The notes: generated from the letters alone by a model not told the origin. Counted from the first letter of the stretch, positions 16,031 through 24,348 are shown. The stretch is 64,000 nt of DNA from Rhodoferax sp. WC2427 (GCF_040822085.1 NZ_CP162006.1:1922001-1986000), one strand, 5' to 3'. Made by a program: numbers and translations.

Positions 16031-16992
16031 GCACGGCCACCATCAGCGTGCGCGTGGCGCGCAAGGCGCAGGAGGCACTGGACATCTGCAGCTACGAGCT
16101 GGTGGCCACCGACGGCACGGCGCTGCCGGGTTTCTCGGCCGGATCGCATGTGGACGTGCACCTGCCCGGCGGCCTCACGCGCCAATATTCGCTGTGTAAC
16201 GATGCCAGCGAAACCCACCGCTACCTGATCGGGGTGCTGCGCGACCCGGCCTCGCGCGGCGGCTCCCTGGCCATGCACGACACGGTGCAAGAGGGCGATG
16301 TGCTGCAGATCAGTGCACCCAAGAACCACTTTCCCCTGGCGCACGGTGCCAGCCGCAGCCTGCTGCTGGCGGGCGGCATCGGCATCACGCCGATTTTGTG
16401 CATGGCCGAACGCCTGGCTGCCAGCGCCGCGCCGTTCGAGATGCACTACTGCAGCCGGGCGCAGGAGCGCACTGCTTTTTACGAGCGCATCCGCACATCG
16501 GGTTTCGCATCGGATGTGCATTTCCACTTTGACGATGGCGCCAGCGTGCAAAAGCTATCCTTACCCGATCTGCTGGCCGAGCCGCAGCCGGGGGTGCACC
16601 TCTACGTGTGCGGGCCCAAGGGCTTCATGGATGCGGTGCTGCAGACGGCGCGCTCCAGCGGCTGGCCCGAGGCGCAACTGCACTACGAGTTCTTTTCGGC
16701 CGAGGTGCTGAAATCGGCGGACGACGCGGGTTTTGACGTGAAGCTGGCCAGCTCGGGCCGGGTGGTGCGCATCGCCGCCGACCAGACCGTCGTCCAGGCC
16801 CTGGCCCTGGCGGGGGTGGATGTGCCGGTCTCGTGCGAGCAAGGCGTGTGCGGCACCTGCCTGACCCGCGTGCTGGAGGGCGAGCCCCACCACAAGGACT
16901 TCTACCTGACCCCGGAAGAGCAGGCTGCCAACGACCAGTTCACGCCCTGCTGCTCTCGGTCAAAATCAGCAGTCCTCGTTCTCGACCTTTAA
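16027..16992 (+). CDS. vanB: vanillate O-demethylase reductase subunit
   Basis: This 321-aa phthalate-dioxygenase-reductase-type protein passes electrons from NAD(P)H through FMN and a plant-type [2Fe-2S] cluster to VanA. The flavin motif 'RQYSLC' is at about residues 56-61 and the nucleotide-binding loop is 'LAGGIGITPI'. C-terminal cluster ligands are Cys270, Cys275, Cys278 and one of Cys308/Cys309 (CEQGVCGTC…PCC). It overlaps vanA by 4 bp and is followed after 4 bp by the MarR gene. Confidence 0.88.
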   Translation: MSTATISVRVARKAQEALDICSYELVATDGTALPGFSAGSHVDVHLPGGLTRQYSLCNDASETHRYLIGVLRDPASRGGSLAMHDTVQEGDVLQISAPKNHFPLAHGASRSLLLAGGIGITPILCMAERLAASAAPFEMHYCSRAQERTAFYERIRTSGFASDVHFHFDDGASVQKLSLPDLLAEPQPGVHLYVCGPKGFMDAVLQTARSSGWPEAQLHYEFFSAEVLKSADDAGFDVKLASSGRVVRIAADQTVVQALALAGVDVPVSCEQGVCGTCLTRVLEGEPHHKDFYLTPEEQAANDQFTPCCSRSKSAVLVLDL

Positions 16993-16996
16993 GCTG

Positions 16997-17443
16997 ATGC
17001 CCCTGTCCACCCTGATCGCCCTGCAAGACCAACCCGGCCACCTGATCCGCCGCGCCCACCAGATCGCGGTGGCCAGTTTCCACGAGCACCTGGGCCGAGA
17101 AGTCACCCCCGTGCAGTACGCGCTGCTGCGCACGCTGCAGGACCAGCCGGGCATTGACCAGAGCACCCTGGCGCAGGCGGTGGCGCTGGACACCTCCACC
17201 ACCGCCGACATCGCGGTGCGGCTGGAGGCCAAGGGCTGGATCAGCCGCGCCGTACTGGCCCGCGGCCAGCGCAGCCTGTCGCTGACCCCCGAGGGCGTGG
17301 CCCTGCTGACCTCGCTGGTGGACGGCATGGCGCAATTGCAGACCACGCTGCTGGGCGGCCTGGAGCCGCAGGAGCAGGCCGAGTTGCTGCGCCTGCTGCG
17401 CAAATTCATAGAACCCGACTCACGCAAGCGCCAGGGGCATTGA
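16997..17443 (+). CDS. MarR-family transcriptional regulator
   Basis: This 148-aa winged-helix protein shows 'VTPVQYALLRTLQDQPGIDQSTLAQAVALDTSTTADIAVRLEAKGWI', the MarR DNA-binding helices, and a wing 'QRSLSLTPEG'. It is the last gene of the vanillate operon (4 bp after vanB), so it is a good candidate for the regulator of that operon, probably through the 36-bp dyad at 13517. Vanillate regulators in pseudomonads and Caulobacter are GntR-type, so this MarR arrangement is a different solution. The effector is unknown. Confidence 0.85.
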   Translation: MPLSTLIALQDQPGHLIRRAHQIAVASFHEHLGREVTPVQYALLRTLQDQPGIDQSTLAQAVALDTSTTADIAVRLEAKGWISRAVLARGQRSLSLTPEGVALLTSLVDGMAQLQTTLLGGLEPQEQAELLRLLRKFIEPDSRKRQGH

Positions 17444-17452
17444 AAGCCGTTG

Positions 17453-17506
17453 CTCTAAAAATAGGAGCTTCTCACGCTTATGCAATAAGCGCTGGAGGCC
17501 TAAAAG
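17453..17506. repeat. short palindromic repeat (right arm type 3)
   Basis: Left arm 'ataggagcttctcacgctta', right arm 'aataagcgctggaggcctaa'. It shares 'AATAAGCGCTGGAGGC' with the copy at 58101. It lies between the convergent MarR and unknown 429-aa genes. Confidence 0.75.
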
Positions 17507-17521
17507 GCATATAAACCTGGC

Positions 17522-18811
17522 TCAGCGGTACAAGCCCAGTGCGCCAATGCGGCGCTCGATCTCGGTGGTCATCTTTTTGTAGCCCGGGCCGTCCACGCCG
17601 CCAAAGCGCTTCTGGAATTCGGCGGCCTGCAGGTCTTCGGGCAGGTCGCTGACCTTGGGTAGCAGGTCGGCGTCGGTCATGCCTTGGGCGACCCGTTGCT
17701 GGAGTTTTTGCACCCCTGGGCCGGTGGCCAGTTCGCCCAGGCGGGTGCCTGCGCGGTCGGCGGCCAGGTCGTTGAACGAGAAGCCGCTGCCGCCTTGGGC
17801 ATCGTCCAGTTCCTTGTACACCCCGACCATGTCGGCCAGCGGGCTGCCCGCGGTGGCGGCCAGCGCGGCGGAGATGCTGAAGTGCTGGGCGGTGTCGGTA
17901 CGGCCTGCCAGGGTGGTGGTGCGCGGCGCGGGCCGGGGCCAGTCGCGCGCAGCGGGCAGGATGGCGGCCATGCCCTTGCCGTTCACATAGAAAGCCAAGG
18001 TCACCAGAGCGGCGCGGTGCTCGTCGGCCAGGCTATTCTTATCGTCGCTGCCGTTGCTACGTTGAGCGGCGAGCTCCAGCAGGGGCTGCGCCAGTGTGGC
18101 CAGGCTCAGGCTGCGCGGTCCGGGTTGGGCGGCCACGGCGACCAGACGCCCCTGGTAGGCCTGTAGCCGGGCCTGCACCTCGGGGGGCACCAGGGCGGCC
18201 TGCAGCTGGGCCGGGATGGCATCGTTCCAGACGAACTGCACGCTCAGTACGCCGTTGCGCACGCCCACGTGCTGGATGCTGTCGGCGGCTGCCGATGCGG
18301 GGCTGGCTTGCAGCCGCCACAGTCCAAAACGCAGCAGCTGGTTGGCGATCCTGGGTGGCACGGCCAGCCGGCCCAGCAGCAGTTGTTCGACCTGGGGCGT
18401 GCCCGGCGTCTCCCGCAGCACGGCCTGGACGTTGAGGTAGTCGCCGAACGGATTGGGCGGCAAAAACGTGCTGGCGCGCAGGATGGCGCTGCCGTCCTGC
18501 AGCAGCACCTGGGCGCGGGTCTGCGGGCGGTGGCTGGCCAGGTAGGCCACGGCCAGGTTCAGGTCGTCCTCGCCCAGTTGCAGGGTGCGCAGTGCGCCGG
18601 GGGGTGTTTTGCGCGGGTCGATGCGGGCCAGCAGGCGCTGGGCGCTGGCCATGCGGCTGGGGGTGAAGGCCGGGCCCTGGGTGGGCGCGAGCAGGGGGGC
18701 ATCGTCGATAGCCTGGTACGCGGCCCAGGCCAGGGCCAGCGGGATGCACAGCAGCACGGTGGCAAACAGGTAGCGCAGCAAGCGGCGGATGAGGGACCAG
18801 AAGTGGGACAT
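17522..18811 (-). CDS. unrecognised membrane-anchored protein
   Basis: This 429-aa protein has one N-terminal membrane segment (about residues 11-32, 'LLRYLFATVLLCIPLALAWAAYQAI') after a positively charged start, so most of it should be periplasmic. The remainder is Ala/Leu/Gln-rich and helical, with a segment 'HFSISAALAATAGSPLADMVGVYKELDD' near residues 312-339 and a charged C-terminus. I recognise no enzymatic motif. It starts 2 bp after the stop of a diguanylate cyclase gene and is surely co-transcribed with it, which hints at a c-di-GMP-linked envelope role. Function unknown. Confidence 0.75.
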   Translation of the reverse strand: MSHFWSLIRRLLRYLFATVLLCIPLALAWAAYQAIDDAPLLAPTQGPAFTPSRMASAQRLLARIDPRKTPPGALRTLQLGEDDLNLAVAYLASHRPQTRAQVLLQDGSAILRASTFLPPNPFGDYLNVQAVLRETPGTPQVEQLLLGRLAVPPRIANQLLRFGLWRLQASPASAAADSIQHVGVRNGVLSVQFVWNDAIPAQLQAALVPPEVQARLQAYQGRLVAVAAQPGPRSLSLATLAQPLLELAAQRSNGSDDKNSLADEHRAALVTLAFYVNGKGMAAILPAARDWPRPAPRTTTLAGRTDTAQHFSISAALAATAGSPLADMVGVYKELDDAQGGSGFSFNDLAADRAGTRLGELATGPGVQKLQQRVAQGMTDADLLPKVSDLPEDLQAAEFQKRFGGVDGPGYKKMTTEIERRIGALGLYR

Positions 18812-18813
18812 TT

Positions 18814-20436
18814 TTAGGGTGGGGTGAAGAAGCTCACGTCATTGCGTCCGCCTGCTTTGGCGCGGTACATGGCGTTGTCGGCTCGGGAAAGCAACTGCTG
18901 TAGGTCGGTGCCGTCTTGGGGGTAGGTGCTGATGCCAATGCTGGCCGTGACGTACACCTCGTGCCCACATAGCAGGAACACGGGTTCTACCGTGTGGCGA
19001 ATTTTATCGGCGATGTCGTGCAGTTCCGCCATGGGGAGGTGTTCTTCCACCACCACGATGAATTCGTCGCCGCCCAGCCGCGCCACCAGGTCGCTGCCGC
19101 GCATGCAGGACTCAATGCGCTGGGCGACTTGCCGCAGCAGTTGGTCGCCTGCGGAGTGGCCCAAACTGTCGTTGACGGCCTTGAAGTGGTCCAGGTCAAT
19201 GAACAGGATGGAAAACGGCATGCTTTTGCGTTCGCACCGGGACAGGATGCGCCGCAGTGCGTCCAGGCACATGGCCCGGTTGGGCAGGCCGGTAAGCTCG
19301 TCGTGGTAAGCGCGGTGGTGCAGGGCGTCTTCGGCCCGCTTGCGCAGCTCAATGTTGTTCAGCGCGTTGAGCAGGCATTCCCGCCCCTGGAACTGGATGC
19401 GCTGGGCGGAGACCAGGGCCCAGAACGTGCCGCCCTCGGCATCTTTGAGTTCGACCTCCCAGTCGTGCACGCTGTCGTTGCCCGCAAACCGCTCCAACCA
19501 CCGGGTGCGGTCTTCTTTGTGGCAGTAGTAGTCGGCAGCCTGCGCATGGCGCAGGTCTGCACTATTGATCTTGAACTGCGCCAGGGCCCGCTGGTTGGCG
19601 TAGACGATGGTGCCGTCGCGCTCTTCGGTAATAAGCATGGGGAAGGGGGCGGTCCGCAGTACTTTTTGCACCTGCTCCTCACCGTCACTGAGCGCCTGCT
19701 GCAAGCTTTCGCTGTCTCGCACCAGGCGGCGGGAAAACACCAGTGCGGCGGTGGCAAGCAAGGCCGCAGCGACAAACATGGTCCACAGCAGCAGGCTCTT
19801 GGCGCGACGCGAAGCCTCGCCCAGCGAGTACGAGAACGCATCTGCCAGCGGCGCCAGGCGCACATGGAGCTGGTGCAGTTCTTCCTGGATGCCGTCGGCC
19901 ATCGCCACGGTCAGGGTTTTGTCTTGTACGGCGGTGTGCAGGCGTTCGCCGACCGCCCGCAATTCGTCGATGGTGCTGTCGGCCATGGCCCAGAGCGCGA
20001 TGGCCCGGTCGATCTCGGTGACCTGGCGAAAGTTGCGGAACAGGCTGACCATGCCGTCCAGGTCATCGGGGTGGTTGCGTCCCTGCTGCAGTCCCTGGAG
20101 CGCGACCTGCAGATCGGGCTGGGGTTTTTCCAGTTCCAGGCGGGTCTGGCGGTCTCCCAGAATCACGTTCAGTGCGCTGGTATAGGCCTGGAAGTCGCGC
20201 TCGTCACGGGTATCGGCATAGCGCGACAGGGCGTAAATGGCATCCCGCTCGGCCTTGGACCACAGGCCTTCACCCCCGACAAAAGCCCGTGCTGCCGACA
20301 GCACGCCCATGCTGTAGTAGGCGAATCCCAAGGTGGCCCCCACCAGGGCCAGAAACAGCCAAGCGATCAAAATCAGGCGCTGTCCCCGCTGCCGGGGTGG
20401 CTGGGAAGCTGGTTCCTGGGGCTGGGTGGGCGCCAT
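18814..20436 (-). CDS. membrane diguanylate cyclase with PAS and GGDEF domains
   Basis: This 540-aa protein has TM1 at about 20-42, a periplasmic helical sensor of about 170 residues, TM2 at about 214-233, a PAS domain at about 255-370 and a C-terminal GGDEF domain. The active-site motif GGDEF is intact at 455-459. The inhibitory I-site R446-GS-D449 is also present, so product inhibition by c-di-GMP is expected. It should make c-di-GMP from two GTP. The next gene, a membrane-anchored protein of unknown function, starts 2 bp downstream. Confidence 0.9.
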   Translation of the reverse strand: MAPTQPQEPASQPPRQRGQRLILIAWLFLALVGATLGFAYYSMGVLSAARAFVGGEGLWSKAERDAIYALSRYADTRDERDFQAYTSALNVILGDRQTRLELEKPQPDLQVALQGLQQGRNHPDDLDGMVSLFRNFRQVTEIDRAIALWAMADSTIDELRAVGERLHTAVQDKTLTVAMADGIQEELHQLHVRLAPLADAFSYSLGEASRRAKSLLLWTMFVAAALLATAALVFSRRLVRDSESLQQALSDGEEQVQKVLRTAPFPMLITEERDGTIVYANQRALAQFKINSADLRHAQAADYYCHKEDRTRWLERFAGNDSVHDWEVELKDAEGGTFWALVSAQRIQFQGRECLLNALNNIELRKRAEDALHHRAYHDELTGLPNRAMCLDALRRILSRCERKSMPFSILFIDLDHFKAVNDSLGHSAGDQLLRQVAQRIESCMRGSDLVARLGGDEFIVVVEEHLPMAELHDIADKIRHTVEPVFLLCGHEVYVTASIGISTYPQDGTDLQQLLSRADNAMYRAKAGGRNDVSFFTPP

Positions 20437-20492
20437 GTTGCTTACGCTTACATCAGTGCTCGTGAGCGCAGTATAAGAAGATGCTTAAAAGA

Positions 20493-21740
20493 TCAGGCAC
20501 TGGCCGGGGTCTTGGGCGCTTTGGGTGTGGTTTTGACGATGTTGCAGTGCAGCCTGAGGGCCGCCATGGCTTCGACGAGCCGGGTGTCGCGTTCGTCGGT
20601 CAGGTCGCGCTGGGCCTCGATCACAAAGTTTTGCCACAGCGTCTGGTAGTCGGCGTGGTGCTCGTGCGGGGCGTATTCACGGATGAAGTCGCTGGCCAGC
20701 TGCGGGTGGTAGCCGCCTTTGCGGATCTTGCGCACGACGCTGGCGGCGGCGGTCTCGGTCAGCGTGGTCTTGCGCGCCGTGCCGGTGGCGATGCACAGGA
20801 ACAGGGTGGTCAGCGAGCCGTCGTCGGTGTGGCGCTGGGTCACCTTGAGCCACTGCTCGGAGATGGCGCGGTCGAGTTCGCTGATGTCGTCCACACCCTC
20901 GTCCAGCCAGAAGTAGCGGCCCATGAAGGCCAGCGACTGGATGAACAGCTTGCGTGGTTTGACGCTGGCGTCCAGGATCTTGGGCAGGTCGTGTTCCTGC
21001 ATGCTCTCCAGTGTGGCTTGCAGCACGGGCTGGAACTGCGCGGGCAGGCCTTTGGGCAGCGCCAACCCCGGTGGCTTCCCACCCTCGGCGCGTTTGCGCA
21101 GCAGGTTGACCAGGGTTTCAAACTGCGCCCAGTTGGGCATCAGGCTGTGGCCTGCGGCGGCGCAGAGCAGGGCGGTGCGAACCACGGCCTCGCTGTCGGT
21201 ATCGGCGGCCTGCAGCTCGCGCCGGGCCACGCCCAGCTTCTGGGCGCACCAGATGGCGGCTTCGATGCGGGTTTCGATGTCGCTGCGCTTGGCCAGTTCC
21301 AGCTGGATCTCGGGCAGGGGTTTGAGCGCCCACTTGGCCAGCACCGGGATCAGCTCGTCGCGGAACTCGCCGCTGTCCTGCATGCTGAAGTGGGTGTTGT
21401 CGGGCAGGGTCAGCAGGGCCTTGAGCATGTCGGAGCCCGCCTTGGAGCGCGACAGGATGGAGTGGTCGCGCAGCAGCGTGGCCGCCGCCTGCAGGTCGCC
21501 ATCGCTCACGTGCTCCAGGTGCAGGCTGATCAGGTTGACCATGCGCTCGCGGGCCTTCTCCAGCTCGGGCCGCAAGAATTCGGTGCCAAAGTAGCGCGCA
21601 ATCTGCACCATGCCCTTGGGCGCGTCGTTGCGGATGGCCTCCAGCTTGGCCGCGTCAATCAGGCCATGCTGCAGGCCATGGCGCAGCGCTTTTTCAAAGA
21701 AGGGGCGGTGGTCGTAGACGGCAATGCCGGTGTCTTGCAT
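20493..21740 (-). CDS. unrecognised 415-aa protein of the J-domain operon
   Basis: This soluble, mostly helical protein has no signal peptide, membrane segment or motif I recognise. The N-terminus begins 'MQDTGIAVYDHRPFFEKALRHGL', the middle has alternating amphipathic helices that could form a solenoid, and the last ~15 residues are Lys/Pro-rich (KTTPKAPKTPASA). It starts 3 bp after the stop of the upstream 249-aa gene and is the last gene of a four-gene run led by a J-domain protein, so a role as partner or client of that co-chaperone is reasonable inference. Confidence 0.75.
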   Translation of the reverse strand: MQDTGIAVYDHRPFFEKALRHGLQHGLIDAAKLEAIRNDAPKGMVQIARYFGTEFLRPELEKARERMVNLISLHLEHVSDGDLQAAATLLRDHSILSRSKAGSDMLKALLTLPDNTHFSMQDSGEFRDELIPVLAKWALKPLPEIQLELAKRSDIETRIEAAIWCAQKLGVARRELQAADTDSEAVVRTALLCAAAGHSLMPNWAQFETLVNLLRKRAEGGKPPGLALPKGLPAQFQPVLQATLESMQEHDLPKILDASVKPRKLFIQSLAFMGRYFWLDEGVDDISELDRAISEQWLKVTQRHTDDGSLTTLFLCIATGTARKTTLTETAAASVVRKIRKGGYHPQLASDFIREYAPHEHHADYQTLWQNFVIEAQRDLTDERDTRLVEAMAALRLHCNIVKTTPKAPKTPASA

Positions 21741-21743
21741 GGT

Positions 21744-22493
21744 TTAGATCGCTGATTCTTCGTCGGGGTCGATGGCTTTCTTTTGCGAGCCTTCGCCTTC
21801 ACCGTGGGTTTCGCGGAACGGGGTGTGGCCGCCCTGGTGGTGGCCGTCTTCTTCTTCCTCGGCTTCTTCCTCAAAGGCCTTGACGCGGGCGCGCAGGATC
21901 ACCATGACTTCGATCAGGATGTCGGGGCAGTGGGTGCGCAGCAGCCAGGTAAATTCCATCCAGTCGTGGTCGGCGATCTCGTCCTGGTCGACCTTGAAGT
22001 CGTTGTACATCTGGGGGACCAGCTCCGCCTCGGACAGCACCGCCCCGGTGTCCTCGGAGGCTTCAAAGGTACCGGTGCGCAAAAAGCTCTCGACCCGGCC
22101 CCAGTGGTCGGCCAGGTAGTCGGCCAGCGCATCACAGCCGCCTTCGCGCTCGCCAATGGCGCGCAAAAACTCTACCGGGTCGTTGTCGTCCCGAAAGATC
22201 ACCGAGTTCATCATGCCGCGCAGGTGGGCGTGGGTGAGGTCTTTGTATTGCTTTTCGATGACCACGGCACGCGAGAACTGCTCGGGCGTGACCAGCAGGT
22301 TGATGACCGAGTCTTTGGACGGGTCGTACTCGCGGATCACGGCCAGCAGGTCTTTGGGGGGCAGCTGGTCCAGCGCCACTACCAGGGCGTGGTCGCCTTC
22401 CTCGTCGGCCAGGGTGACCAGGGCGGCCTCGGCACCGACGATGTCGCCAGCGAGGATCAGGCTTTGGGCTTTGATGATGGCGGGGTAATGCAT
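21744..22493 (-). CDS. unrecognised acidic 249-aa protein of the J-domain operon
   Basis: I start it at ATG 22493 ('MHYPAIIKAQSLILAGD'), because the longer frame overlaps the upstream gene. The N-terminal half holds short helical repeats such as 'LVVALDQLPPKDLLAVIREYDPSKDSVINLL', faintly like MgtE N-terminal or armadillo-type helices. The C-terminal ~45 residues are disordered, with a run of glutamates (EEEAEEEED) and His/Gly residues. No catalytic motif is seen. It is located 14 bp after one unknown gene and 3 bp before another. Cytoplasmic by absence of targeting signals. Confidence 0.75.
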   Translation of the reverse strand: MHYPAIIKAQSLILAGDIVGAEAALVTLADEEGDHALVVALDQLPPKDLLAVIREYDPSKDSVINLLVTPEQFSRAVVIEKQYKDLTHAHLRGMMNSVIFRDDNDPVEFLRAIGEREGGCDALADYLADHWGRVESFLRTGTFEASEDTGAVLSEAELVPQMYNDFKVDQDEIADHDWMEFTWLLRTHCPDILIEVMVILRARVKAFEEEAEEEEDGHHQGGHTPFRETHGEGEGSQKKAIDPDEESAI

Positions 22494-22507
22494 AGCGTTT
22501 TGGCCTT

Positions 22508-23044
22508 TCAACCTTTGGGTGGCTTGGGGTCGAAGCCTTGTTCTTCCATCCACGCGGCACCTGCGTCTTCGCGGTCGCGGGCTTCTTGCTCTTCGGGGTC
22601 GATGTCGTTGTCGTTTTCGTCGTCCTCATCCTCGTCCACCGGCGCGCTGCGGTCGTCGGCACGGGTGTACAGGTATTCCAGGCAGGCGGCGATCACCATG
22701 AACTGTTCGCCCGTGGGCTCCAGCAGCACGCGGTCGGCCATCGCCTGGGCCCAAGGGGCCAGGGTGATGGTGCGGCCCAGTTGGTCCCAGGCGGGGAACT
22801 CTTCGGGCTCCAGCGCCACCAGCAGGTCCATGGCCTTGGCACTCGGGAAGCGAAAGCCCTGGTGGAAGGCGGCGGCCAGCATTTCGGGGCTGTCGTCCAT
22901 CATCACCAGCAAGAATTCGAGCTGGCTGCGCTTTTCTTTCAGGCGCTTGTCGAGCACGTTCTTGCCTTCGGAGTCGGACACCAGATCGTCCATCTCGGCA
23001 TCGTAGGCGCGGGCATGGTTGGCAAAGTAGCGGGAGAGTTTCAT
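22508..23044 (-). CDS. unrecognised acidic 178-aa protein of the J-domain operon
   Basis: The globular part (about residues 1-130) is helical, starting 'MKLSRYFANHARAYDAEMDDL'. It is followed by a strongly acidic tail (about 135-165: DEDEDDENDNDIDPEEQ) and a short 'FDPKPPKG' end. Its ATG overlaps the stop of the J-domain gene by 4 bp, so translation is coupled. No known domain is recognised. The acidic tail might bind a basic partner or mimic nucleic acid; this is speculation. Confidence 0.78.
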   Translation of the reverse strand: MKLSRYFANHARAYDAEMDDLVSDSEGKNVLDKRLKEKRSQLEFLLVMMDDSPEMLAAAFHQGFRFPSAKAMDLLVALEPEEFPAWDQLGRTITLAPWAQAMADRVLLEPTGEQFMVIAACLEYLYTRADDRSAPVDEDEDDENDNDIDPEEQEARDREDAGAAWMEEQGFDPKPPKG

Positions 23045-23319
23045 TTCAGGGCTTCATTCAAATAGGTGTGCCAGATTTCGCGTGCGGTCTCCAGCGGGTC
23101 GTCCAGCAGGCCCCGGCGGCGGTTGTCGTCGTAGGTCTTGCGGCGCTCTTCGTCACTCAGCACATCGTAGGCGGTTTGCACCGCGCGGAAAAGCTGCGGG
23201 GCATCCGCCGCCGCGTTGCGGTCCGGGTGGTACTGCGCGGCACGCTGGCGGTAGGCCTTTTTGATGTCGGCCAGCGTCGCGGAAGCGGACAGGCCGAGCG
23301 CGGCGTAGTGGTCTTGCAT
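23041..23319 (-). CDS. small J-domain (DnaJ-like) co-chaperone
   Basis: This 92-aa protein consists almost entirely of a J-domain: helix I 'DHYAALGL', helix II 'IKKAYRQRAAQYHPDRN' with the essential H31-P32-D33 motif, and helix IV region 'LSDEERRKTYDDNRRRG'. It lacks the G/F, zinc-finger and substrate domains of DnaJ, so it would stimulate a DnaK ATPase and need another protein for client binding. It leads an operon of three unknown acidic or helical genes. An intrinsic-terminator-like hairpin ends only 15 bases before its ATG, and the ribosome-binding site is weak. Confidence 0.88.
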   Translation of the reverse strand: MQDHYAALGLSASATLADIKKAYRQRAAQYHPDRNAAADAPQLFRAVQTAYDVLSDEERRKTYDDNRRRGLLDDPLETAREIWHTYLNEALK

Positions 23320-23334
23320 GGGGAGTGTCTTCGC

Positions 23335-23370
23335 AAAAAAAGACAGCCCGACAGGCTGCTGGCGGGCTGT
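23335..23370 (-). terminator. intrinsic terminator / attenuator before the J-domain operon
   Basis: Read on the minus strand, the stem ACAGCCCG…CGGGCTGT (8 bp, 23343-23350 with 23363-23370) is followed by a C and seven T. It ends 15 bases before the J-domain ATG. It may end transcripts from the PP2C gene 220 bp upstream. There is no room for a full promoter between it and the start codon, so conditional read-through is likely. Confidence 0.7.
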
Positions 23371-23592
23371 GCTTGGTTGGCGACGCGTTGTCGTCGGGGT
23401 CTGATTTTAACTGGCCGCTCCAGCCTGTGGGATTGTGGGGTGGCGACCGATCCAAGGTCACAGAACCTAAGCGCCTCTCGGGTTCCCCATTTGTGCAACA
23501 AATTGGCACTTCACGCTTATTCCATCAGCGTAAGAAGCTATTAAAAATGTAGTATTGAACCGCTGACGATGTCGCGCCGTGCCGATACCCTC
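23371..23592 (-). other. structured leader or small-RNA candidate upstream of the J-domain operon
   Basis: This 222-bp gene-free segment lies between the PP2C stop and the terminator. On the minus strand it contains GAACC…GGTTC and CGACGACaaCGCGTCG-type pairings and ends in the intrinsic terminator. Its upstream edge carries a short dispersed repeat. No known riboswitch or small-RNA consensus was recognised; open frames across it look spurious. Confidence 0.35.
23502..23553. repeat. short palindromic repeat (right arm type 1)
   Basis: Left arm 'cacttcacgcttat', right arm 'atcagcgtaagaagctatta', then 'aaaaatgtagta'. Its left border is truncated compared with the copies at 50122 and 52899. Confidence 0.7.
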
Positions 23593-24348
23593 CTACAGCG
23601 CCCCGATATGCACCACGATCATCGACAGGTTGTCGCCAGTGCCACGTGCCCGGGTGCGGGCGGTTTCCATCAGCAATACGGTGGCCTCCTTGGGGGGCAT
23701 GCTGCACAGCACCTCGCCGAGCTCGCTCTCGGAAAAGTAATGCCACACACCGTCGCTGCAGGCCATGATGACGTCTCCGGGGCAGACCTGCGGGATGATG
23801 TGGATGTCTACCGGCGGGTCGGCTTCGGTGCCCAGGCAGCCCAGCAAAATGTTGGAGTCGGGGTGGCTGTTGGCTTCTTCGGGGGTGATCTCGCCGTGGT
23901 CTACCAGTGTTTGCACATAGGAATGGTCCAGAGTGCGCTTTACCAGTTGGGTTTGGTTGTAGTGGTAAATCCGCGAGTCGCCGGTGTGTGCCCAGAAGCA
24001 TTGGCCCGTTGGCTGGATGACAAACATGGCCGCGGTGCTGTGGGGTTCTTCTTCGGCCGAGATGGCCGTGAGCTTGATGACCAGGTGGGCTTCTTCGATG
24101 ATGTGCTTGAGCATGCTGGGCGCATCGTCGGTGTAGGGGTCGAAGCGTTCAAATAGCTGCTTGGCCGTCATCATGACCTGGTCGGAGGCTTTGCGGCCAC
24201 CGCTGCGTCCGCCCATGCCGTCGGCCACCACGCCCAGGATGCAGCCGTTCACGCGCGCATGGCTGATCAGCGCCAGCTGGTCTTGCTGGTAGTCGCGATC
24301 GCCCTTGTGCAGGCCCGTCGAAGCCGTAATCTTGAAACCTGGGGTCAT
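23593..24348 (-). CDS. PP2C-type Ser/Thr protein phosphatase
   Basis: This 251-aa protein starts at ATG 24348 and contains all core PP2C motifs: Asp23 in 'RDYQQDQ', Asp43 in 'ADGMGG', 'TGDSRIY' (about 122-128), Asp199 in 'SDGVW' and Asp239 in 'GTGDNLS'. These aspartates bind the two Mn/Mg ions used to dephosphorylate Ser/Thr. It has no membrane segment. Bacterial PP2Cs usually oppose Hanks-type kinases, but no kinase is in the window. It stands upstream of the J-domain operon, separated by a terminator. Confidence 0.88.
   Translation of the reverse strand: MTPGFKITASTGLHKGDRDYQQDQLALISHARVNGCILGVVADGMGGRSGGRKASDQVMMTAKQLFERFDPYTDDAPSMLKHIIEEAHLVIKLTAISAEEEPHSTAAMFVIQPTGQCFWAHTGDSRIYHYNQTQLVKRTLDHSYVQTLVDHGEITPEEANSHPDSNILLGCLGTEADPPVDIHIIPQVCPGDVIMACSDGVWHYFSESELGEVLCSMPPKEATVLLMETARTRARGTGDNLSMIVVHIGAL

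Noticed and set aside
23153..23509. Short minus-strand frames over the J-domain leader
   Set aside because: They overlap the terminator and the J-domain gene in another frame and have no start signal.
23593..24348. PP2C gene considered as part of a type VI secretion or kinase locus
   Set aside because: No kinase, FHA or secretion genes occur within the window.
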